Positions 46,570-55,805 are shown, counted from the first letter of the stretch. The stretch: 64,000 nt of DNA from Vicingus serpentipes (GCF_007993035.1 NZ_VOOS01000001.1:248001-312000), one strand, 5' to 3'. Translations and numbers: made by a program. Notes: generated by a model not told the origin, from the letters alone.

Positions 46570-47886
46570 TTATCCTCTTACCAAAATTCGACCTATACTA
46601 TTATAATAAAACCCAAGTTCTTTCATTTCTTGAGTATCATATAAATTACGCCCATCAAAAATTACTTTTTGATTCATCTTTTCTGCCATTAAGTCAAAAT
46701 CAGGGTTCCTAAACACTTGCCATTCTGTAGCTATCACTAGGGCATCAGCATTAACAATAGCCGAATCTCTATCTTCAACAAATGTAACTTTATCACCATA
46801 CTTTGATTTAACGTTTTCCATTGCTTCAGGGTCAAATGCTACAATAGTTGCTCCTTCTTCAAGTAATTCATTAATAATATATAAAGCAGGTGCTTCACGA
46901 ATATCATCTGTATCTGGCTTAAAAGCCAATCCCCATAATGCTATAGTTTTTCCTTTTAAGTCACCTTTAAAAAAGTCCTTTATTTTAGGAACAATTATCG
47001 TTTTTTGCTTTTCGTTTACATCCATTACTGAATCTAAAATCTGAAAATCATACCCAAACTCTTTTCCTGATTTTGCTAAAGCTTGAACATCTTTAGGAAA
47101 ACAACTTCCTCCATAACCAATCCCTGGAAACAAGAAACGTTTACCAATTCTTGAATCAGAACCGATACCGATTCTTACCATATCAACATCAGCACCAACT
47201 TTTTCACAAAAGTTAGCTATCTCATTCATAAAGGTAATTTTAGTTGCTAAAAATGAATTCGCTGCATACTTAGTTAATTCAGCTGATTTTTCATCCATAA
47301 AGATAATTGGATTACCTTGACGAACATAAGGTTTATACAAATCTCCCATTACTTTTTTTGCCTTCTCAGAACTTGTTCCAATGACAACTCTATCAGGTTT
47401 CAAAAAATCATCTACTGCATAACCTTCCCTTAAAAACTCAGGATTAGAAACTACATCGAATAAATCAGTAGAAAGATTTGCAGCTAATGCCGCAGTAACT
47501 TTATCTGCAGTTCCAACTGGAACGGTACTTTTATCTACAATTACTTTATAATCAGTTATAATTTTACCTAAGTCATCTGCAACACCTAAAATATAAGATA
47601 AATCTGCAGAACCATCTTCATCCGGAGGAGTTGGTAATGCCAAAAAGATAATCTTTGCATCTTTGATTGCATCATTAAGACTAGTTGTAAATTCTAATCT
47701 TCCTTGCTTAATATTTCGTTCAAATAAAACATCTAAATGCGGTTCGTAAATTGGCACCACACCATTTTTCATTTTATTTACTTTGTTTTCATCTATATCA
47801 ACACAAACTACATGGTTTCCTGTTTCTGCGAAACATGTTCCGGTTACTAACCCTACATAGCCTGTTCCTACAACTGCAATTTTCAT
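46570..47886 (-). CDS. UDP-glucose 6-dehydrogenase
   Basis: A 438-residue dehydrogenase making UDP-glucuronate. It has VVGTGYVGLVTGTCFAETG, DKSTVPVGTAD, SNPEFLREGYAVDDF, the catalytic Cys in GGSCFPKDVQAL and WGLAFKPDTDDIREAP. These are the hallmarks of the UDP-glucose enzyme, distinct from the UDP-HexNAc dehydrogenase in the same operon. The gene symbol is ugd or tuaD in different organisms. Confidence 0.95.
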   Translation of the reverse strand: MKIAVVGTGYVGLVTGTCFAETGNHVVCVDIDENKVNKMKNGVVPIYEPHLDVLFERNIKQGRLEFTTSLNDAIKDAKIIFLALPTPPDEDGSADLSYILGVADDLGKIITDYKVIVDKSTVPVGTADKVTAALAANLSTDLFDVVSNPEFLREGYAVDDFLKPDRVVIGTSSEKAKKVMGDLYKPYVRQGNPIIFMDEKSAELTKYAANSFLATKITFMNEIANFCEKVGADVDMVRIGIGSDSRIGKRFLFPGIGYGGSCFPKDVQALAKSGKEFGYDFQILDSVMDVNEKQKTIIVPKIKDFFKGDLKGKTIALWGLAFKPDTDDIREAPALYIINELLEEGATIVAFDPEAMENVKSKYGDKVTFVEDRDSAIVNADALVIATEWQVFRNPDFDLMAEKMNQKVIFDGRNLYDTQEMKELGFYYNSIGRILVRG

Positions 47887-47896
47887 AAAATTATAA

Positions 47897-49030
47897 TTAT
47901 TTTTTATTTACAAATTCTTTAACTGAATCAGTTATATATTTTAATTGTTCTTCCGTTAATTCTGTATGCATTGGTAATGAAAAAACAGAACCACACAATG
48001 CATTAGTTACTTCAAAATCTTCGTGTTTCATACTCGGAGTTTTATAAGCATCTTGAGTGTGTAAAGGAACTGGATAATAAATCATACATGGCACCCCTTT
48101 TTCTCCTAAATATTTTTGAAGCTCAAAATGATCAATTCCACACCCTACAAGTGTATACTGATGAAAAGCGTGGCTAGATTTAGGATCTCTAAATGGTGTT
48201 TTTATATGTTCATTACCAGCAAAAGCGTCATCGTAATAAGCTGCCGCTTTATTTCTTGCTTGGTTATAACTATCTAATTCTCTTAGTTTGATTCTTAGAA
48301 TTGCTGCTTGAATAGAGTCTAAACGAGAATTAACACCTAATCGAGGATAATAATAACGTTCTCCCATTCCATGATTTACGATAGAACGACACAGTTCTGC
48401 TAAATTATCGTCATTAGTAAATAAAGCTCCACCATCTCCATAGCATCCTAAATTTTTAGATGGAAAAAAAGATGTTGTCCCTATATTCCCAATTGTTCCA
48501 GCTTTTTTTGTTACTCCATTTTCAAAAGTATATTCAGCGCCAATTGCTTGAGCATTATCTTCAACTACATAAATATTATGCTTGTTGGCAACTTCCATTA
48601 TAGCCTCCATATTAGCACATTGTCCGAATAAATGTACAGGAACAATTGCTTTAGTTTTTGGTGTTATTACTTTTTTAAGTTTTTCAATGTCAACACAAAA
48701 AGTATTAGGATCTACATCAATTAAAACGGGTGTTAATTGCAACAAACCTATAACCTCAACCGTTGCTGCAAATGTAAAATCTGAAGTTATAACCTCATCA
48801 CCAGGTTCTAGACCTAATGCCATTAGAGCAATTTGTAAAGCATCAGTTCCATTTGCACAAGGTATAACATGTTTTACACCTAAATAAGCTTCCAATTCTT
48901 CTTGAAAAGCTTTTACTTCTGGACCATTTATAAACGCTGATGTTTCAACTACATTTATTATTGCTTTATCAACTTCACTTTTAATTTTTTGATATTGACC
49001 TTTTAGGTCAACCATTTGAATATCTTTCAT
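47897..49030 (-). CDS. DegT/DnrJ-family aminotransferase (WbpE-like)
   Basis: A 377-residue PLP enzyme, first gene of the operon. It has PCANGTDALQIALMAL, VEDNAQAIGAEY, SFFPSKNLGCYGDGG with the PLP lysine, and RLDSIQAAILRIKL. In the context of WbpA/B/D genes it should transaminate the 3-keto intermediate to UDP-GlcNAc3NA. Only sequence context, not an active-site feature, sets the substrate. Confidence 0.92.
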   Translation of the reverse strand: MKDIQMVDLKGQYQKIKSEVDKAIINVVETSAFINGPEVKAFQEELEAYLGVKHVIPCANGTDALQIALMALGLEPGDEVITSDFTFAATVEVIGLLQLTPVLIDVDPNTFCVDIEKLKKVITPKTKAIVPVHLFGQCANMEAIMEVANKHNIYVVEDNAQAIGAEYTFENGVTKKAGTIGNIGTTSFFPSKNLGCYGDGGALFTNDDNLAELCRSIVNHGMGERYYYPRLGVNSRLDSIQAAILRIKLRELDSYNQARNKAAAYYDDAFAGNEHIKTPFRDPKSSHAFHQYTLVGCGIDHFELQKYLGEKGVPCMIYYPVPLHTQDAYKTPSMKHEDFEVTNALCGSVFSLPMHTELTEEQLKYITDSVKEFVNKK

Positions 49031-49167
49031 ATAATTGGTTATATACTTAGCAAAGGATGCTAAATTAACTAAAAAGATAGTTAAAAATGTTAATTTTTAA
49101 GCATAAATAACCCAAACTCAATAAGAGCAATTATTATTTCGTTATTTTGTGTTTTACGGTTTATTAA

Positions 49168-49926
49168 ATGAAGCATTATTTTCTAATTTTAGGATTACTT
49201 TTTAGCATCGTTGCATTTGGACAGGTGAATACATTTTCTACACCTAAAGACTCTGCTTTTACAATTCCAATGATTACTGCTTCTTATGCTCACCAATGGT
49301 CAGCAGGAGATTTATCTAATCGCTTTGGACATAACAATAATGTTGGTGGAAGCTTTGCTATTAAAAATAAAAATCATTGGTACTATGGAATTAAAGGGAA
49401 TTTTATTTGGGGAAATAAAGTAAATGAAAATACAATTTTAAGCGATTTACTTACAGAAGATAGTTATATCATTGATAATGAAGGTAGACTTACTTCAGTA
49501 TTTTTAGAAGAAAGAGGTTCCTCATTCTTTTTAGTAGGTGGTAAATTGTTTAATGTTTTAACAAAAAACAATAATTCAGGTATCTTAGTTTATGGAGGTT
49601 TTGGAACACTTCACCATAAAATTAGAATTGCATTTAAAGATGAAGTGAATACCTTATCAGAAGAAAATAAAAAAGGATACGATCGCTTGTCATTTGGCTA
49701 TGCAATAAATGGTTTTATAGGCTATATGCATTTAAGTAAAAATAGATTTCTAAACTTTTTTGGAGGATTTGACTACACACAAGGTTGGACTAAAAGTTTA
49801 AGAAAATACAATTATGACACACAACAAGCTGACACTAAAGTTTCAAACGATATTCTTTACGGCATTAGGCTAGGTTGGATTATTAGATTAAACAAAAGAA
49901 CTCAACAAGAATATTATTATGATTAA
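49168..49926 (+). CDS. outer-membrane beta-barrel-like protein
   Basis: A 252-residue exported protein (signal SIVAFGQ) with alternating strands (ASYAHQWSAGDLSNRFG, HWYYGIKGNFIWG, GILVYGGFGTLHHKI, FLNFFGGFDYTQG, LYGIRLGWIIRL) that fit a small outer-membrane barrel. I do not recognise a named family. It begins 138 bp from the divergent sugar operon and is followed 7 bp later by the Kdo transferase, so a role in envelope or LPS biology is possible. Confidence 0.7.
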   Translation: MKHYFLILGLLFSIVAFGQVNTFSTPKDSAFTIPMITASYAHQWSAGDLSNRFGHNNNVGGSFAIKNKNHWYYGIKGNFIWGNKVNENTILSDLLTEDSYIIDNEGRLTSVFLEERGSSFFLVGGKLFNVLTKNNNSGILVYGGFGTLHHKIRIAFKDEVNTLSEENKKGYDRLSFGYAINGFIGYMHLSKNRFLNFFGGFDYTQGWTKSLRKYNYDTQQADTKVSNDILYGIRLGWIIRLNKRTQQEYYYD

Positions 49927-49933
49927 TAGCTAA

Positions 49934-51148
49934 ATGAAGCTTATTTATCAAATATCAGTACTTAGCTACTCATCCCTAATTCATATTGCTAGTTTTTTTA
50001 ATCCTAAAGCAAAACAATGGGTCGAAGGAAGAAAAAACATCTTTAACCTTATTGCCTCTACTATAAAGCCTTCAGATAAAATTGCTTGGTTTCACTGTGC
50101 AAGTTTAGGCGAATTTGAACAAGGCAAACCCGTGATAGAAGGTTTTAAAAAAAAGTATCCCGACCATAAAATATTAATTACATTTTTCTCTCCTTCTGGT
50201 TATGAATTGAGAAAAAACTATGGAAATGCCGATTACGTATTTTACCTGCCTATTGACACAAAAAAAAATGCTAAAAAATTTATAAAAACAATACAGCCTA
50301 ATGTTGCTTTTTTTGTCAAATACGAATTTTGGAATTTTTACCTTGAAGAACTTTTTAATAAAAAAATACCAACATATTTAATTTCAGGAGTATTTAGAAA
50401 AAATCAATTGTTTTTTAAGTGGTACGGGGCGTGGTACAAGAAAATGCTTGCTTACTTTAATCATTTCTTTTTGCAAAATAAAGCTTCTGAAAATCTTTTA
50501 AAAGAAATAGGTTATTCAAATGCTACTATAAGTGGTGACACTAGATTTGATAGGGTTTACGAAAACAGCTTATCACCAGAAGAATTACCGATAATTAAAG
50601 CTTTCAAAAGTGATCAAAAAATTATTATTGGCGGAAGTAGTTGGCCTGAAGAAGAAAATATTTTAGCAAAATATTATCAATCAAATCAATCCAATTTTAA
50701 ATTGATAATTGCCCCACATAACATTTCTGAAAACCATATCCAACAAATAGAAAAACTATTTAATAATAATTGTATTCGACACTCTGAAGCAACCCTTAAA
50801 AATATAGGTACCCAAAATGTTTTAATTATTGATAATATTGGAATCCTCTCTAACATTTATCAATACACAGACATAGCACTTATTGGAGGTGGTTTTACAG
50901 GTGCATTGCATAATATTTTAGAACCAACCAGTTTTGGAAATACTATATTTTTTGGACCTAAACACCAAAAATTTCACGAAGCACAAAACTTAATAAACGC
51001 TGGAGGAGCTATAACTATTTCAACTGAATTTGATTTTGCTAAATCAATTAATGAAATTATTCCAAAACTTGACATTATAAAAAAACAAAATATTGCCTTT
51101 ATTGCCAATAACAAAGGAGCTACAAATATCATTTTAAGTAAAGTTTAA
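49934..51148 (+). CDS. waaA: 3-deoxy-D-manno-octulosonic acid transferase
   Basis: A 404-residue inner-membrane-anchored GT30 glycosyltransferase that adds Kdo to lipid A. It has an N-terminal hydrophobic anchor, HCASLGEFEQGKPVIEG near residue 54 (with the catalytic Glu), FFSPSGYE, VKYEFWNFY, SGVFRKNQ, and GGGFTGALHNILEPTSFG near residue 315. The next gene starts on the base after its stop. Confidence 0.94.
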   Translation: MKLIYQISVLSYSSLIHIASFFNPKAKQWVEGRKNIFNLIASTIKPSDKIAWFHCASLGEFEQGKPVIEGFKKKYPDHKILITFFSPSGYELRKNYGNADYVFYLPIDTKKNAKKFIKTIQPNVAFFVKYEFWNFYLEELFNKKIPTYLISGVFRKNQLFFKWYGAWYKKMLAYFNHFFLQNKASENLLKEIGYSNATISGDTRFDRVYENSLSPEELPIIKAFKSDQKIIIGGSSWPEEENILAKYYQSNQSNFKLIIAPHNISENHIQQIEKLFNNNCIRHSEATLKNIGTQNVLIIDNIGILSNIYQYTDIALIGGGFTGALHNILEPTSFGNTIFFGPKHQKFHEAQNLINAGGAITISTEFDFAKSINEIIPKLDIIKKQNIAFIANNKGATNIILSKV

Positions 51149-51706
51149 ATGGATATTCTTGATTTAAAAAAAAATCTACGAAAAGAAATGCTAATTAAAA
51201 GAGCTGAAATTGAGACTTCTTTTAAGCAATCATACGATTTATGGATTTGTAATCAATTAGCTGTATTGATTGAAGAAAAAAACTATAGGATTATACATGC
51301 TTATTTACCAATGGGTAAAGAAATTGACATCACCCCTTTATTAAAAACTTTATTAAATAAAAACAAAATTGTTGTCACACCAAAAACACTTCCAAATAGA
51401 AAATTAGAAAATAGAATTCTTAATTCTCTTGAAAAAATAGAAAAAGGAATTTTTGGCACTACTCATCCTTCAACCCCTGAAGAGTATGATGGTAAATTTG
51501 ACTTGATAATTGTTCCTGGACTGGCATTTGACAATCAAAATCACCGATTAGGATATGGAGGTGGATATTACGACAACTTCCTGACTAATCATCCTGAAGC
51601 CTACAAAATAGGTATATTCTATCCAGAACAGAAAGTAGATAATGTTCCAACTGAGATACATGACATTTGTTTAAATGAAATTTTGGTTAGCAACAATCCT
51701 CTTTAG
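51149..51706 (+). CDS. 5-formyltetrahydrofolate cyclo-ligase
   Basis: A 185-residue ATP-dependent enzyme that converts 5-formyl-THF to 5,10-methenyl-THF. It has an N-terminal basic helix LRKEMLIKR, AYLPMGKEIDITPLL, and the conserved C-terminal block VPGLAFDNQNHRLGYGGGYYDNFL (key residues G-G-G-Y-Y-D near 130-145). The ATG abuts the waaA stop (TTTAAATGG), so the two are co-transcribed. Confidence 0.94.
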   Translation: MDILDLKKNLRKEMLIKRAEIETSFKQSYDLWICNQLAVLIEEKNYRIIHAYLPMGKEIDITPLLKTLLNKNKIVVTPKTLPNRKLENRILNSLEKIEKGIFGTTHPSTPEEYDGKFDLIIVPGLAFDNQNHRLGYGGGYYDNFLTNHPEAYKIGIFYPEQKVDNVPTEIHDICLNEILVSNNPL

Positions 51707-51721
51707 CCCTATTTTTCTTAA

Positions 51722-51729
51722 TACCTTTG
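51722..51729 (+). promoter_or_regulatory. -7 promoter element for the DEAD-like gene
   Basis: TACCTTTG matches TAnnTTTG exactly, 22 bases before the ATG at 51752. Confidence 0.5.
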
Positions 51730-51751
51730 CATTATAAACTGATTTTTAATT

Positions 51752-52366
51752 ATGTCTTTCAAAAAGTTATTACCCTGTATTAAAGAAAATTTAGAAAAAT
51801 TTGAATTTGAAAATCCTAAACCTATACAAAAACAACTTATCCCTAAAATTAAAGGTGGTGCAAATTTTATTGGTATTGCACCAGAAGGAGCAGGTAAAAC
51901 GACTAATTTAATTATCAGTACAATCCAAAAATTAAATGGTGAGGCCTTTGAAGATGTTCCTCGAGCATTAGTTTTCGCAAAAGATAAACAGGCAGTTTTA
52001 AAACTCGAAGAAGAGTTTAATAAATGGATTAAGAATACCGATTTACGAATTGCCATTGCTTATGAGGAAGGTAAAATTGATGATCAGAAAGATGCTATTT
52101 ATGTAGGCTCAGACATCGTAATTGGAACCCCAAAGCGTTTGAATAAAATATATTTTCAAAATGGATTAAACTTGGCTAACCTTCAACTTTTAATAATAGA
52201 AGATGCTGAATTTTTAATAGGAACAAGTTTTCATACTGAAATTCATAGAATTGTAGAAAGTTTAGCAAAATGCCAATATTTAGTTTTTGCAAATAAGTTT
52301 GATCATAAGATTGAAAAGTTACAAGAACTTTATATGGAAGATGCCCAAGTTATTGACATTGAATAA
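51752..52366 (+). CDS. orphan DEAD-box N-terminal (RecA1) domain, degenerate
   Basis: A 204-residue protein covering only the first RecA-like domain of a DEAD-box helicase: an F and Q-motif region (FENPKPIQKQLIPKI), Walker A PEGAGKTT near residue 48, IGTPKRLNKI (motif Ib) and a Walker B region reading IIEDAEFL in place of DEAD. There is no second RecA domain and no frame beyond the stop that could supply one. Only one of the two acidic/Ala residues of the DEAD box fits, so ATP hydrolysis and unwinding are doubtful. It may be an RNA-binding relative, or a truncated helicase under conservation. Confidence 0.78.
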   Translation: MSFKKLLPCIKENLEKFEFENPKPIQKQLIPKIKGGANFIGIAPEGAGKTTNLIISTIQKLNGEAFEDVPRALVFAKDKQAVLKLEEEFNKWIKNTDLRIAIAYEEGKIDDQKDAIYVGSDIVIGTPKRLNKIYFQNGLNLANLQLLIIEDAEFLIGTSFHTEIHRIVESLAKCQYLVFANKFDHKIEKLQELYMEDAQVIDIE

Positions 52367-52371
52367 CTAAA

Positions 52372-52731
52372 TTATTCTTCGGAAAACACCTTTATAATAT
52401 CCATAGAACTTAGCATTCCAACTACATTCCCATCATCCATAATTACTAGATGATGAACCCCATGTTTAACCATCATTTTAGCAGCATCTTTTACTCTATT
52501 GTTTTTTAAACCAATATGTACATTTCTTGACATTACATCTCGAACAAATAAAGATTCATTATGAACGGCAACTAAGTCACTCGAAGATATAACTCCTGAA
52601 ATTGTTCCATCTTCTTCCAATACAGGCACTGCATTTATATTCTTTCGAATAAACATATCTTTTAAATTAGCAATTTTTACTCCTGGCTGAGTTACTACAA
52701 TCGGACTAGTCATTATTTCTTCAACTCTCAT
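52372..52731 (-). CDS. tandem CBS-domain protein
   Basis: A 119-residue protein of two CBS motifs (VEEIMTSPIVVTQPGVKI ... NAVPVLEEDGTISGVISSSDL; VRDVMSRNVHIGLKNNRV ... HHLVIMDDGNVVGMLSSMDII). A CBS pair binds adenosyl ligands such as AMP or ATP and acts as an energy sensor. No effector domain is attached, so a partner protein is expected. It is convergent with the DEAD-like gene, 5 bp apart. Confidence 0.9.
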   Translation of the reverse strand: MRVEEIMTSPIVVTQPGVKIANLKDMFIRKNINAVPVLEEDGTISGVISSSDLVAVHNESLFVRDVMSRNVHIGLKNNRVKDAAKMMVKHGVHHLVIMDDGNVVGMLSSMDIIKVFSEE

Positions 52732-52962
52732 TGTTTTGTTTTTAGTTCGTTATAAAGATAAATTATAATGATTAAATAGATAATGATAAAAATCACCTCT
52801 CAATATAATTGCAATTTACCTATCTATTTTATTTGTTCATCATAAATTATAAATATGATAATCTAAAGAAAGTGAAACATTTCAAGCTCTCTATAGAAGC
52901 TTGAAGCTATTCTAATAATACCTTTAAACAAAAATACCCAACTGAAGTTGAAGCTTTAAAAT

Positions 52963-52993
52963 AGGAAATAACTGTATTGTCGAACCAGATTGA
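52963..52993. repeat. 31-bp direct repeat, copy 1
   Basis: A 31-bp sequence running from AGGAAATAAC to CCAGATTGA, repeated at 55087-55117 with 29 of 31 positions the same and in the same orientation. It ends 2 bp from the stop codon of the SpoIIE phosphatase gene. Confidence 0.8.
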
Positions 52994-52995
52994 AC

Positions 52996-54927
52996 CTAAA
53001 CTCTAACACCTATAACACAGACATCATCAATCTGTTCTAAATCTCCTTTCCAAGTTTCAAATGCTTCATCAATGATTTGCTTTTGGTCTTCCATTAATTT
53101 ATCTTGAATGCTTAAGAGTAATTCTCTGAATGCTTTGACTTTAAATTTCTTGCCTTTTTCTCCACCAAATTGGTCCACATAACCATCAGAAAAAATATAA
53201 ATTGAATCTCCTTTTTGTAAATCAAAACTATGTGTTGTATAGGGTTCTGGATTATCAAACTTTCCGATAGGTTGCTTATTCGCTTTTGTTTCTATTATTT
53301 CTCCTTTACGGATTATCCACAATGGATTATGTGCTCCAGCATATTGTAGTTTGTTGTCTGCTATACTACATAATGCTATGTCCATCCCATCTTTTACTTC
53401 ATCTTCACTCTTTTCAAATTCTTGTATTACTATTTCTCTTGTCTTGTCTAATATCTGTCCGGGGTCGGTTAAGCCATGCTCTCTAACTGCTCGATTTAAT
53501 CCGTTGTTACACACCACACTTACCATGGCTCCTGGCACTCCATGTCCGGTGCAATCTGCTGCTGCCAATAAAATGGCATTCTTAGTAGGCTCAAGCCAAT
53601 AGAAATCACCAGCAACTATATCTTTAGGTTTATATAGGATAAAACTGTTTTGTAAATGTTTTGAAATTAATTTATTTGGAGGTAAAATAGCCGTTTGTAT
53701 TCTTTTAGCATAGGCAATAGAATCTATGGTTTCTTTATTTTTTCTGTCTAATTCATTATATGAATTGTTAAGGGTGATTTTTTGATTCTCTATTATAATG
53801 TTTTGCTTTCTTGAAATATGTAATTTTTGAAATATTATTACTAAAAGAATCAATAATATTAGTGTAGAAATAATTATAATATTTCTAATAAATTTTTGGT
53901 GGCTGATTTCTTCTGTAGCTTTAAACTCTATTAATTCTTGTTTTGCGACCATTTCAATTTGCTTCTTTTCAGCTTGATAATTAAGTAAGCTTGCAACTGA
54001 CTTTTGTTGTTGAGAAGTATTGTATAGACTTGAATATGCTTTATGATATTTTTCTAAATAAAATAAGGCTTTATTTTTTTTATTTTGAGCTTTATAAAGC
54101 TGATATAATTGTTGCGTCCCTTTAAGTAATGGTTCAATTAATTTAATACTATCAGCTATTAAAACTCCTCCTTTAAGGCTACTTTCTGCTTTTATTATTT
54201 TGTTTTGTTCAAAGTATGTTTGCCCTGCGCTTACTAAATAATATGCTTTCTCTCTGATTAAATTAAGAGAGTCTGTTTTATAATAATTATGTAATATTTT
54301 ATAGTGAAAATCTGAAGAATCGATTTGACCTAAAAAGCTATAGCATCTAGCTATTGAAGAATGAAATAATATTTGATTTCCATAATCAAGATGAGAATTA
54401 AGTTCAATCCCTTTTTTTAGATAGACAATTGCTGTGTCATACATTCCTTGAGGCATGAAGTAATCTAAACCAATATTACCATAATACCCGACTAAATAAT
54501 CATCCCCCATATTGTTTTGTCTTATTAGATCTATATATTTTGAGAAGAATATTTTTGATTTTTCAAAATCATTAATTATTGCATACATATCACTTAAATT
54601 ATAGTAACAGTTACTTATACCTATCTGATCTTTGTTTTTTTCATATAAATAAAGAGCAAGGAAAGAATAAGAAATACATTTAGGAGCATTTCCTTTTGAA
54701 AAATAATGAGAAGATAATTTGTCGTAGTATTTAGCCCTTAATGAATCACTTTTTATTTTAAATCCAATGTCATAATCCTGTTCTATTTCAATCGAAACAT
54801 AAGAATCAAGAGCTTTCGAGTTGTCATTATGTTTTTCAATTTCAATTAATAAAGAATCAATATTGACTTCAGAAAAAACTTGTTGTAGTAATATTAATGA
54901 GATTAGAGTTAGAATGAATCTAGCCAT
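52996..54927 (-). CDS. TPR-SpoIIE phosphatase
   Basis: A 643-residue protein. It has a signal peptide (QQVFSEV), several TPR helices (about 60-310), a transmembrane helix (about 345-365), a coiled-coil stretch (about 370-400) and a SpoIIE/PP2C-like domain with DIVAGDFYWLE, ADCTGHGVPGAMVS, KDGMDIALCS and FSDGYVDQFGG. The phosphatase half is closely similar to that of the sensor at 11274-14468 (ending WKGDLEQIDDVCVIG in both), so they are paralogues with different sensory halves. It probably dephosphorylates a STAS-type anti-sigma antagonist not encoded here. Flanked by a 31-bp direct repeat. Confidence 0.9.
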   Translation of the reverse strand: MARFILTLISLILLQQVFSEVNIDSLLIEIEKHNDNSKALDSYVSIEIEQDYDIGFKIKSDSLRAKYYDKLSSHYFSKGNAPKCISYSFLALYLYEKNKDQIGISNCYYNLSDMYAIINDFEKSKIFFSKYIDLIRQNNMGDDYLVGYYGNIGLDYFMPQGMYDTAIVYLKKGIELNSHLDYGNQILFHSSIARCYSFLGQIDSSDFHYKILHNYYKTDSLNLIREKAYYLVSAGQTYFEQNKIIKAESSLKGGVLIADSIKLIEPLLKGTQQLYQLYKAQNKKNKALFYLEKYHKAYSSLYNTSQQQKSVASLLNYQAEKKQIEMVAKQELIEFKATEEISHQKFIRNIIIISTLILLILLVIIFQKLHISRKQNIIIENQKITLNNSYNELDRKNKETIDSIAYAKRIQTAILPPNKLISKHLQNSFILYKPKDIVAGDFYWLEPTKNAILLAAADCTGHGVPGAMVSVVCNNGLNRAVREHGLTDPGQILDKTREIVIQEFEKSEDEVKDGMDIALCSIADNKLQYAGAHNPLWIIRKGEIIETKANKQPIGKFDNPEPYTTHSFDLQKGDSIYIFSDGYVDQFGGEKGKKFKVKAFRELLLSIQDKLMEDQKQIIDEAFETWKGDLEQIDDVCVIGVRV

Positions 54928-55052
54928 TATTTATTTTTTGAAATGAGTTTATTAAAAAGGGTAGAATTTTTTCATGATAAAAATAAATAAATAGCTGAAA
55001 ACACCAAAATGTTGTACCTATGTTGTACAAATTGCAATTTTAGGCATAAAAA

Positions 55053-55080
55053 AAGGGTTTCAATTTTCATTGAAACCCTT
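55053..55080 (-). terminator. strong hairpin upstream of the phosphatase gene
   Basis: AAGGGTTTCAAT / ATTGAAACCCTT forms a 12-bp perfect stem with a 4-nt loop, followed by T-runs in both directions (seven A's on the left, TTTTG on the right). A bidirectional Rho-independent terminator. It stands 126 bp upstream of the phosphatase start, where no gene now ends on the minus strand. Confidence 0.8.
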
Positions 55081-55086
55081 TTGTAC

Positions 55087-55117
55087 AGGAAATGATTGTA
55101 TTGTCGAACCAGATTGA
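55087..55117. repeat. 31-bp direct repeat, copy 2
   Basis: Same orientation and 29/31 identity with 52963-52993. It lies 6 bp to the right of the strong hairpin. The two copies bracket the phosphatase gene, 2.1 kb apart. Confidence 0.8.
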
Positions 55118-55165
55118 GTGATAAACATCATTTTTTGGGACTTATTCAAAGATTATTTTTGCTTT

Positions 55166-55714
55166 ATGAACTTTAAACTAATCTTGGCTATAGTTTTATG
55201 TTTGGAGCTATCCTATTCTTTTGCACAGTCGAACACTCCAATCTTTCTCGGAATACAACCTGCTGTGACTATAGAACCATCTTATGTAGAAGGTGAGCTA
55301 GATGTAAACATACTTCCAATTGTTGTAGAGCTATCAATTAGCAATAGAGTTAACTTTAGGATATTGCCTACTTTGAATTATCATTTCGGAGGTACAAAAC
55401 AAGGAATTTCCGACATTGGATTTTATACGGTTTTTCCAGTTTTTATGAAAAATCAAGAAGAGCGAAACTATCCTTATGGTATTTATGTAGGGCCTTTGCT
55501 AGGTCTAGGAAGGAATCTTATTAATGATCATTATACAACGACATTAGCAATTGAGCCTGGCTACTTCTTTAAAACGAAAAAGAGATTCACAATTTGTACG
55601 GGGTTGCAACTTGGTGGTTCTTATTTTTTGTATGACTCTCAGCCCAACAAATGGGTGTTCCATTGGGGGCCAAAAGTAAGTTTAGGGTTCTGGATAGGGA
55701 ACTCAAAAAAATAA
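55166..55714 (+). CDS. small outer-membrane barrel-like protein
   Basis: A 182-residue exported protein starting at ATG 55166 (signal LSYSFAQ); an upstream in-frame reading from 55118 would put extra polar residues before the signal peptide. The mature part shows strands of alternating hydrophobicity (ISNRVNFRILPTLNYHFGG, FYTVFPVFM, YPYGIYVGPLLGLG, VFHWGPKVSLGFWIG) consistent with an 8-strand barrel. No named family recognised. It is the last chromosomal gene before the element's left junction. Confidence 0.7.
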   Translation: MNFKLILAIVLCLELSYSFAQSNTPIFLGIQPAVTIEPSYVEGELDVNILPIVVELSISNRVNFRILPTLNYHFGGTKQGISDIGFYTVFPVFMKNQEERNYPYGIYVGPLLGLGRNLINDHYTTTLAIEPGYFFKTKKRFTICTGLQLGGSYFLYDSQPNKWVFHWGPKVSLGFWIGNSKK

Positions 55715-55771
55715 TTTGTCCTTAATTCTGCCCCTACTACTTCTCCCTTAAACACAAACTTTCAACAAACA

Positions 55772-55804
55772 AAAAAGCCTCCCAGAATAATCTAGAAGGC
55801 TTTT
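55772..55804 (-). terminator. hairpin, probable former tRNA terminator
   Basis: AAAAGCCT (55773-55780) pairs with AGGCTTTT (55797-55804); AGA/TCT inside the loop can extend the stem imperfectly. On the minus strand a run of T follows. It lies 2 bp from a tRNA 3'-end-like sequence, where a tRNA terminator is expected. Confidence 0.6.
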
Positions 55805-55805
55805 G

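Noticed and set aside
55087-55117. The 31-bp repeat as a second tRNA 3'-end att site
   Set aside because: On the minus strand it contains GGTTCGA, like a T-loop, and a hairpin follows, but the flanking bases cannot form a T-stem or a 7-bp acceptor strand. Only the direct repeat itself is reported.
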